5,999 nucleotides of DNA from NCBI GenBank assembly GCA_030620005.1, contig JAUXAJ010000297.1, positions 1 to 5,999 on the forward strand, in the 5' to 3' direction. The first letter of the stretch is position 1; the number at the start of each line of letters is the position of its first letter. This document shows positions 1-5,095 of this stretch, one piece after another. The notes under the pieces were generated by a model. The model had not been told where the DNA came from. It searched no databases and saw nothing but the letters and a program-made list of their open reading frames with translations. The translations under genes and the position numbers were made by a program. This DNA is from Promethearchaeota archaeon. GTDB lineage: Archaea; Asgardarchaeota; Lokiarchaeia; Sigynarchaeales; SOKP01.

Positions 1-1
1 G

Positions 2-349
2 CTTGTTAAGTCTCATATCATTTTTAATGGAATGACGATGAAATTTTACCCAATTGAAAAGAAGCGAAACCCTGATTGCTTTCAATGCGGCGAAAATGTT
101 CGACGAGTTGCCGTTAAAATCAAAAAAAAAGATAAATGCTCGAAAATAATTGAAATACTTCAAACCAAATACGAATTGGACCCCGATTTTGAGCCAACAT
201 TAACAGTAATGGATTTTAACGATATAAATGAGGTAAATCTCGAAAGATCGCCTCTAAAAAATGAATTAAGACACCTTGAATTATTAATTGCCATAGGATT
301 CAAGGGTAATGAAATATTTGTTACTTTAAAATTGAAAAATAAAGTCTGA
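2..349 (+). CDS. E1-like ubiquitin-activating enzyme, C-terminal fragment (left edge)
   Basis: This is the 3' end of a gene entering from the left. The frame is open from base 2, so the ATG at 32 is almost certainly internal. The 115 visible residues match the end of the ThiF/Uba2/Uba3 E1 family. A segment reading IIFNGMTMKFYPIEKKRNPDC leads into C26-F-Q-C29, which corresponds to the second half of the E1 structural zinc site. Residues of about 35 to 115 resemble the ubiquitin-fold domain that eukaryotic E1s use to dock E2, ending in a strand-like IFVTLKLKNKV. In the family, E1 adenylates the C-terminal glycine of the modifier, captures it as a thioester and passes it to E2. The adenylation domain and catalytic Cys lie outside the window, so activity cannot be judged. 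The E2 gene downstream supports the call. MoeB/ThiF-type sulfur-carrier activation is the alternative, but those proteins normally lack this C-terminal domain. Confidence 0.82.
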   Translation, partial: LVKSHIIFNGMTMKFYPIEKKRNPDCFQCGENVRRVAVKIKKKDKCSKIIEILQTKYELDPDFEPTLTVMDFNDINEVNLERSPLKNELRHLELLIAIGFKGNEIFVTLKLKNKV

Positions 350-352
350 AAT

Positions 353-362
353 ATTATTTTTT
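353..362 (+). terminator. Oligo-T stretch after the E1-like gene
   Basis: A T-rich run ending in six Ts begins four bases after the TGA stop of the E1-like gene. Archaeal RNA polymerase terminates at oligo-T in the non-template strand without needing a hairpin. A TATA-like promoter follows about 85 bases on, which fits transcription ending here. The region is AT-rich, so a short T run is weak evidence. Confidence 0.35.
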
Positions 363-438
363 AAAGAATGTAATATGAAAATAATTAATTTAAATCTAAC
401 ATATTAATAAGTTATAGTTAAAAATTGTTATAATAAAT

Positions 439-455
439 GAAAAAGCGTATAAAAT
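439..455 (+). promoter_or_regulatory. Candidate BRE/TATA promoter of the E2-JAMM-RING operon
   Basis: A purine-rich stretch (GAAAAAGCG, BRE-like) precedes TATAAAAT at 448-455. A TATA box here would place transcription start near 475-480, leaving a 5' leader of about 25 bases before the E2 ATG at 503. This is the usual archaeal geometry. A second TATA-like sequence (TTATAATAAA) lies about 20 bases further upstream and cannot be excluded. The only Shine-Dalgarno-like site is AGGA at 487-490, which is 12 bases before the ATG. Confidence 0.42.
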
Positions 456-502
456 CCGTAAATTAGCCAATACGCATAATTGAAAAAGGATATGAACAGA
501 AT

Positions 503-1030
503 ATGAGCTTAAGAACTAGTAGAATTTCCAGCGATTTTGCCGCCCTAAAAAAAATGGTAAAAAATGGTACGATTATTCAATTAAAGCCATATGATCCTAA
601 AAGAAAGAGTATTGATCATGTTGCGGTGGCTTTTAGAGGGCCAAAAGGAACTGCTTATGAGAAAGGTATATTTAGACTCGAAATTAAATATCCTTCGCAA
701 TATCCTAAACTGCCACCATTTGTTCGCTTGCATACACCCATTTGGCACCCTAATTTTTGGCCGAAGCCCACTGAATATAAAGGTCAACGCAATATTTGCT
801 TAGCCCTCGTAGATCCAAGCTTGGTTGGTAAAAAAGGAGGTTGGTCGCCGTCAAAAACGATCGTCACTGTAATTCAAGCAATAATTGCGATGTTAAACAC
901 GCGTGGAAAATACATCAATCCTACTGACGTTTTTAACAAAAAAGCTGCCTTAGAAATGATGAACGAGCCTAAAAAATTCGATAAAAAAGTAAAATTTTTA
1001 GCCAAGAAATACGCAAATAAAAAGTGGTGA
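503..1030 (+). CDS. Ubiquitin-conjugating enzyme E2 (UBC fold)
   Basis: The protein has 175 residues and an almost complete UBC core. It should carry the modifier as a thioester on Cys99 and transfer it to a substrate lysine, alone or with a RING E3. Visible family features in order are an N-terminal helix (about 6-20), GPKGTAYEKGIF (46-57), the YPxxYPxxPP signature (63-72), the HPN motif (H82-P83-N84, where Asn stabilises the transition state), catalytic C99 in NICLAL, WSP (114-116), and C-terminal helices (about 118-131 and 145-171). His82 to Cys99 spans 17 residues and Cys99 to Trp114 spans 15. In UbcH5-type E2s these distances are about 10 and 8, so there are roughly seven extra residues on each side of the active site. 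The stop codon overlaps the start of the JAMM gene. An ATG at 492 is excluded because it meets a stop after four codons, so 503 is the start. Confidence 0.95.
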   Translation: MSLRTSRISSDFAALKKMVKNGTIIQLKPYDPKRKSIDHVAVAFRGPKGTAYEKGIFRLEIKYPSQYPKLPPFVRLHTPIWHPNFWPKPTEYKGQRNICLALVDPSLVGKKGGWSPSKTIVTVIQAIIAMLNTRGKYINPTDVFNKKAALEMMNEPKKFDKKVKFLAKKYANKKW

Positions 1031-1833
1031 AATTATTAGTGGACAACGATGGATCCAATAAGGATTCAATTAATGAAAAATTAAAAAAAGAAATAAAAGA
1101 AGAATTAAAAAAAGAAATTCTAGAAGAAATAATTAGCGAATTAAAATTAGAAAAGAATGAACTAACAAACGAAATTTCTTTCTTACCCATCAATAAACTT
1201 ACATCGTCTGCAACTGAAAACATGAATGAACAACCTGCGCAAGATGTTCCCGTTGAGAAATTAGAAGCTGACAAATCCGTGAGCATTTCGGTTAAAGCAA
1301 TCTTGAAAATTGCCAGTCATTCTTTAAAGTACGCAAACACAAAAATCCAAAAGGATCAATGGGTCGAAGTTATTGGACTTTTGGCGGGAAAACAATACGA
1401 CTATGGTCCTGAAGTTCACATCGAAGATGCTTACCCAATGGGACACGGAACAACAGTATATGCTGAAATTAAAGATTACAAGAATTACGTGAAAGCTTTC
1501 AAGGATATTAAAAGAAACAAGTTATTTATATGTGGTTGGTACCATTCTCACCCCTCCTATGGACTTTTCATGAGTACAGAAGATTTCGGAACTCAAGTTA
1601 GGTATCAGAAATTATGGGATAAATCAGTCGCATTAGTAATCGATCCCTATAAAATTGATGGAACTTCGTTAGGATTCGAAATATTTCGGGCAAATTTAAG
1701 AACTAAAAAATGGTTCACAATACCTTTTAGTGTTAGAGGGTCAATTGATGTAAGAATGCTACCAGAAATCTTGGAATTCATGAATCCCATAATAGACGGA
1801 AAAGCAGCTTTTCTCGAATATGATGAAGACTAA
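1024..1833 (+). CDS. JAMM/MPN+ metalloprotease, Rpn11/CSN5-like deubiquitinase
   Basis: The protein has 269 residues and a JAB/MPN domain at about 86-235. It should be a zinc-dependent isopeptidase that removes a ubiquitin-like modifier or trims its precursor. The full JAMM signature is present: E115 in the EVIGLLAG strand, then GWYHSHP with H174 and H176, S184 and D187. The DFGTQ that follows and the VALVIDP strand are typical of Rpn11 and CSN5. Residues 18-50 form a very charged Lys/Glu-rich helix, probably a coiled coil, and are followed by a linker to about residue 85. This extension is absent from minimal archaeal JAMM proteins and could bind a partner. GTG codons occur at both 1024 and 1027. 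The second gives a GTGA four-base overlap with the E2 stop and may be the true start. I see no ribosome binding site, so expression is probably coupled to translation of the E2. The long C-terminal helices of Rpn11 seem absent. Confidence 0.93.
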   Translation: MVKLLVDNDGSNKDSINEKLKKEIKEELKKEILEEIISELKLEKNELTNEISFLPINKLTSSATENMNEQPAQDVPVEKLEADKSVSISVKAILKIASHSLKYANTKIQKDQWVEVIGLLAGKQYDYGPEVHIEDAYPMGHGTTVYAEIKDYKNYVKAFKDIKRNKLFICGWYHSHPSYGLFMSTEDFGTQVRYQKLWDKSVALVIDPYKIDGTSLGFEIFRANLRTKKWFTIPFSVRGSIDVRMLPEILEFMNPIIDGKAAFLEYDED

Positions 1834-1861
1834 TGCATGAAATATCTGGTGGTTATCAATA

Positions 1862-3031
1862 TTGGAAAAAAAGTGGAAAATAATCATTATTTTAATTATT
1901 GTAATTATACCAATAATTATAGGATTTTCTTTAAAATCTGCTAACGCGTTGTTCTCTTGGTTTTTTATCGAATTTTGGTTGTTTTTTACGTTTATATTTT
2001 TAAAAAAAATAAAAACTTCACGCGAATTTAACTCTCCCCATAATACTTCTTTTTTCTTATTTGGACCCCTTTCAATTGGAACATTTTATACAATTTGGGG
2101 TTATTTCGCTTTTACCGGATTTCCTGAGAGAAATTTAGTATCGAGTCCATACTATTTGAGTTCTTGGAATGTTTTTCTTGCCTTTCCCTATATTTTATAC
2201 GGATTATTCTCACTCAATTCTTGTTTTAGAAAACACGACTTGATATATATTTACAAAAATAAATCCGTAAAAGCGCGTCCACTTGCGTTCTTATACTCAA
2301 TTTTTCTATTTATCATGGGTATAACTTTTTTGGTATTAGCTTCGGGGTATCGATATCTTTTTTCCCTCGATCTCACTCACTCTAACATCGATCTTTTACT
2401 ATTGCTCACGATCATCATTGACGGATTATTATTATTTGCACATGGCTTCATAATAAGAAAACCTGCCTTACCCGAAATTTCTCCCGATTTAATAAGTCGT
2501 CGCAGACGGCAATTGGATCGCATGAGCACGCCAATAACCAGAACATCGCCTAGTAGGCAAAGAATCGTATCTGCTAGTACATCGAGATCAACACCTCGTA
2601 GAGAAAAACCTAGAACCACTTCTAGCAGAGCCTCAAGATCTACTGCTCGTAGCAAAACAACTTCCCAAAGGCCCAGAACCCCTACTGCACGCGCTTCAAG
2701 ATCGTCAACTAGTAGAGCAACATCTATTAGTCCTCAAAGATATGTAAATCTTTTACCAAAAGCAGGAATATTATCATTAGAAGATTTCAAGTGTATTTTT
2801 TGTTTTAATTTACCCAAGTTACCGGCAGACAAGGGACGTGGCATAGTATTATGTCCAAATTGTAAGCATCCTGCTCACGCTGACGAATTTAAGGATTGGC
2901 TCAAAAGTTCTGTATTATGTTCTCGTTGTGATACTCCAATACCCCCAAGAGATCGTCGTGATCCAAAAATAATTTCAGTAAAAGAATATTCAGCTGTCAT
3001 TAAGGAATTTTCAAAAAAAAAAAAAAGATAA
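1862..3031 (+). CDS. Six-helix membrane protein with Ser/Thr/Arg linker and RING-like zinc finger (candidate E3 ligase)
   Basis: The protein has 389 residues in three parts. The first (about 6-198) has six hydrophobic segments near 6-23, 29-48, 64-85, 102-119, 142-162 and 176-198. Positive loops at 48-54, 123-139 and 199-216 predict both termini in the cytosol. The second (about 211-293) is a low-complexity linker, about two thirds Ser, Thr and Arg. The third (311-356) is a zinc finger: C311xxC314, C331xxC334, H336, H339, a Trp at 346, and C353xxC356. The order C-x-H-x2-H, then Trp, then CxxC resembles RING-H2 fingers, although the residue expected to be the sixth ligand is Glu342. The E1, E2 and JAMM neighbours make an E3 ligase role likely, probably recruiting the E2 to membrane substrates. 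This is inference. TTG at 1862 is the start because an in-frame stop lies at 1838, the first in-frame ATG is far downstream, and GGTGGT lies about nine bases upstream. The JAMM gene ends 28 bases before. Confidence 0.85.
   Translation: MEKKWKIIIILIIVIIPIIIGFSLKSANALFSWFFIEFWLFFTFIFLKKIKTSREFNSPHNTSFFLFGPLSIGTFYTIWGYFAFTGFPERNLVSSPYYLSSWNVFLAFPYILYGLFSLNSCFRKHDLIYIYKNKSVKARPLAFLYSIFLFIMGITFLVLASGYRYLFSLDLTHSNIDLLLLLTIIIDGLLLFAHGFIIRKPALPEISPDLISRRRRQLDRMSTPITRTSPSRQRIVSASTSRSTPRREKPRTTSSRASRSTARSKTTSQRPRTPTARASRSSTSRATSISPQRYVNLLPKAGILSLEDFKCIFCFNLPKLPADKGRGIVLCPNCKHPAHADEFKDWLKSSVLCSRCDTPIPPRDRRDPKIISVKEYSAVIKEFSKKKKR
2492..2740 (+). repeat. Low-complexity Ser/Thr/Arg-rich coding stretch with degenerate RASRS-type repeats
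   Basis: Residues of about 211-293 of the membrane RING protein contain 55 Ser, Thr or Arg in 83 positions and almost no acidic residues. Short words recur imperfectly, for example SSRASRSTAR and TARASRSSTSRA, with matching degenerate DNA repeats (cttcaagatc / cctcaagatc). The stretch should be disordered and strongly positive. It separates the membrane domain from the zinc finger. Confidence 0.7.
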
Positions 3032-3036
3032 AAAAT
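3013..3036 (-). terminator. Oligo-T terminator for the proA-lysE unit, overlapping the RING gene end
   Basis: Read on the minus strand, the lysE-type gene stops with TGA at 3037-3039. A six-base run (ATTTTTT) follows at once, and then, after ATC, an unbroken run of 14 Ts. Strong oligo-T runs just after a stop codon are a classical archaeal intrinsic terminator. On the plus strand the same bases encode the Lys4-Arg tail and stop codon of the RING protein. Confidence 0.6.
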
Positions 3037-3699
3037 TCATGCTTCAGGGGGAAACAAAACTATATTCGATGCCAAGTAAATACCGAATATTATCATGAAG
3101 ACTCCGCATGAGATTAAAACATATTTGTAAACTTTAGGATTTAGAGAGCGCCCGCCTAGAAATACAAAAACAGATAAGGGAATATAAAAGACAAAATCAC
3201 CTAACTCGTGACCAATGAAGAATAATAAGAGACCTAAGGGATTTTCAAAACTAATGTTAAAATTTATCATGAAACTCAATCCAATGACCGCCCACCAAAA
3301 CGTCCAAAATGGGTTCGACAAGCTCACTAATATGCCGCCAAGAAAACTATTACCTTTAAAACCTTTAAACTCACCTGAGTCAATGGATTGAATGTTGATA
3401 TCAATCGGATTTTTAATCGTATCTCTTATTACGAGCACTCCAAAAACTATTAATAAAATACCTCCTACAAGACCGATCATGGTTAGAAAAATAATGTTTT
3501 GAAAAAGCACGTATGCTCCAGCAAGCAATATTATTATGAAAATGAATTCTAAAACCGCATGGCCGACAATAATAAAAAATCCCGCTAAATAACCCCTTTT
3601 TTCTTTAAGAGATTTATAAATAGTAAAAGTTAGTAATGGTCCAGGCGCTAAAGCGCCAGTAAGGGCCACCAAAAACGAAAAAAGTAGAATTTCTAGCAT
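3037..3699 (-). CDS. LysE/RhtB-family amino-acid exporter
   Basis: The predicted integral membrane transporter has 220 residues. It would export an amino acid or related metabolite, but the substrate cannot be read from the sequence. Family marks are the N-terminal LTGALAPGPLL with PGP at residues 19-21, a following hydrophilic segment KSLKEKRGYLAG leading to IVGHAVLEF, the conserved SNPFWTFWW (128-136) in the second half, and about six hydrophobic helices. The ATG at 3699 is chosen because it puts PGP about 20 residues in, as in known LysE/RhtB proteins. The frame is also open to an ATG at 3762, which would give 241 residues, add a 21-residue tail and overlap the proA stop by 26 bases. Neither start has a visible ribosome binding site. 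The gene lies 37 bases downstream of proA on the same strand and is probably cotranscribed with it. Confidence 0.88.
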   Translation of the reverse strand: MLEILLFSFLVALTGALAPGPLLTFTIYKSLKEKRGYLAGFFIIVGHAVLEFIFIIILLAGAYVLFQNIIFLTMIGLVGGILLIVFGVLVIRDTIKNPIDINIQSIDSGEFKGFKGNSFLGGILVSLSNPFWTFWWAVIGLSFMINFNISFENPLGLLLFFIGHELGDFVFYIPLSVFVFLGGRSLNPKVYKYVLISCGVFMIIFGIYLASNIVLFPPEA

Positions 3700-3736
3700 G
3701 ATTATGATAATGTCAATAATTAATAATTCAATAATT

Positions 3737-4993
3737 TTATTCTCTAATTTGACCATTTCCATAAATTATATACTTTGTTGAAGTTAATTGATTTACGCCC
3801 ATCGGACCCCTTGCGTGCAATTTTTGAGTGGATATTCCAATCTCAGCGCCTAAACCAAAAACTCCACCATCAGTCAATCTCGTGGCAGCGTTCACATAGA
3901 CCGCAGCTGCGTCAATTGAATACAAAAATTTTCTTGCGTCATCGTAATTCCTTGTAAGTATGGACTCCGTGTGCTTAGAATCGTACTTAGTGATTATTTG
4001 TATTGCTTCGTCGATATCTTTGGCCACTCGCACACAAATCTTTAAAGATAAATATTCAGCGCTCCAATCCTCTTCAGTTGCGCCAATAACATCTGGAACT
4101 AACTCTTTCGTGGTTTTATCGCCTCTGACTTCGACGCCATTTTCTCGTAATAGTTTAACAATCCGTGGTATGTATTCAGCCTTAATTTTTTCATGCACGA
4201 GTAATTTATCTAAAGCGTTACAAACCGCTGGATACGAACATTTTGAATTGATGATGACTTTATCGGCCATGTCTAAATCGGCGTCGTGATTAAGAAAAAT
4301 ACTAACAACTCCAATTCCCGTTTCAATGGTCGGAACTAACGAGTTCTGGACAACCCTTTGAATCAGTTCTTCCCCCCCTCTTGGAATTATCACGTCAATG
4401 TAATCTTTTAATCTAAGCATGGCACCAACATATTCTCTATCAGTCTCTCTTATGATTTGAATGCAATTTTCTGGTAAACCTTCATTTACGGCAGCTTCGT
4501 GCAAGATGCCTGCGATAGCAACATTAGAATGAATAGCTTCGCTTCCTCCTCTTAATATGATAGCATTACCAGCCTTCAATGCAAGTCCTGACGCGTCAGC
4601 GGTTACGTTAGGACGCGACTCGAAAATTATGCCAATTACTCCCAAGGGCACTCTAATTTGTCCAATATCCAATCCGTTAGGTCTTCTCCACATTGAAATT
4701 ATTTCATTAATGGGATCAGGGAACGCTGCTATTTCCCTCAAGCCTTTCGCGATTCCATTGATTTTTGAGGCATTTAAAACCAATCGATCGATTTTGGATT
4801 GCTCTAAATTGTTTTTCTCAGCGTTATCGAGATCATTTTTATTTGCTGATATGATTTTTTCGACTTGATTTTCTAACTCGTTGGCCATTCTTAACAAAGC
4901 ATTATTTTTCGCGTTAGTTGATGCGTTCTTAAGTATAAAGGCCGCATCCCTGGCCTTTTCGCCAATCTTTTTCATGTCATCTTCAATTGCCAT
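3737..4993 (-). CDS. proA: Glutamate-5-semialdehyde dehydrogenase (gamma-glutamyl phosphate reductase)
   Basis: The protein has 418 residues, the normal full length for ProA (EC 1.2.1.41). The enzyme reduces gamma-glutamyl phosphate to glutamate-5-semialdehyde with NADPH, the second step of proline synthesis from glutamate, in the cytosol. Signatures are present throughout: PLGVIGIIFESRPNVTADA (116-134), LKAGNAIILRGGSEA (139-153), VIIPRGGEELI (201-211), the catalytic Cys258 in CSYPAVCNALDKLLVH (252-267), and the C-terminal FGLGAEIGISTQKLHARGPM (379-398). ATG at 4993 gives a start typical of the family. No clear ribosome binding site precedes it. The partner kinase gene proB is not adjacent: upstream lies the transposase remnant, so proB must be elsewhere or lost. 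The exporter gene follows downstream on the same strand. Confidence 0.97.
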   Translation of the reverse strand: MAIEDDMKKIGEKARDAAFILKNASTNAKNNALLRMANELENQVEKIISANKNDLDNAEKNNLEQSKIDRLVLNASKINGIAKGLREIAAFPDPINEIISMWRRPNGLDIGQIRVPLGVIGIIFESRPNVTADASGLALKAGNAIILRGGSEAIHSNVAIAGILHEAAVNEGLPENCIQIIRETDREYVGAMLRLKDYIDVIIPRGGEELIQRVVQNSLVPTIETGIGVVSIFLNHDADLDMADKVIINSKCSYPAVCNALDKLLVHEKIKAEYIPRIVKLLRENGVEVRGDKTTKELVPDVIGATEEDWSAEYLSLKICVRVAKDIDEAIQIITKYDSKHTESILTRNYDDARKFLYSIDAAAVYVNAATRLTDGGVFGLGAEIGISTQKLHARGPMGVNQLTSTKYIIYGNGQIRE

Positions 4994-5041
4994 TGAACTT
5001 TACCATTTTATTTGTTAGTGCAGTTTGCATTTTTTTAACAA

Positions 5042-5056
5042 TTAAATAAATCTTTA
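5042..5056 (-). promoter_or_regulatory. Candidate TATA box for proA
   Basis: On the minus strand, TTTATTTAA (5050 down to 5042) with a purine-containing flank (TAAAGA) lies about 50 bases before the proA ATG. This would place transcription start near 5020 and give a leader of roughly 25 bases. The region is only about 100 bases long, squeezed between the transposase stop and proA, and AT-rich enough that the match could be chance. Confidence 0.33.
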
Positions 5057-5095
5057 GGGTATAAGTCCTTTTAGGTGATCATCGAATTTAAGTTT

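Noticed and set aside
350..502. A small gene or a ubiquitin gene between the E1-like and E2 genes.
   Set aside because: The stretch is too short and stop-rich. The best ATG (375) gives only about ten codons. Only a T-tract and promoter-like elements are visible.
4982..5030. A 15-codon minus-strand frame starting with ATG at 5030 and overlapping the proA start, as a leader peptide.
   Set aside because: It has no Pro-rich control codons, no ribosome binding site and no attenuator structure that I can see.
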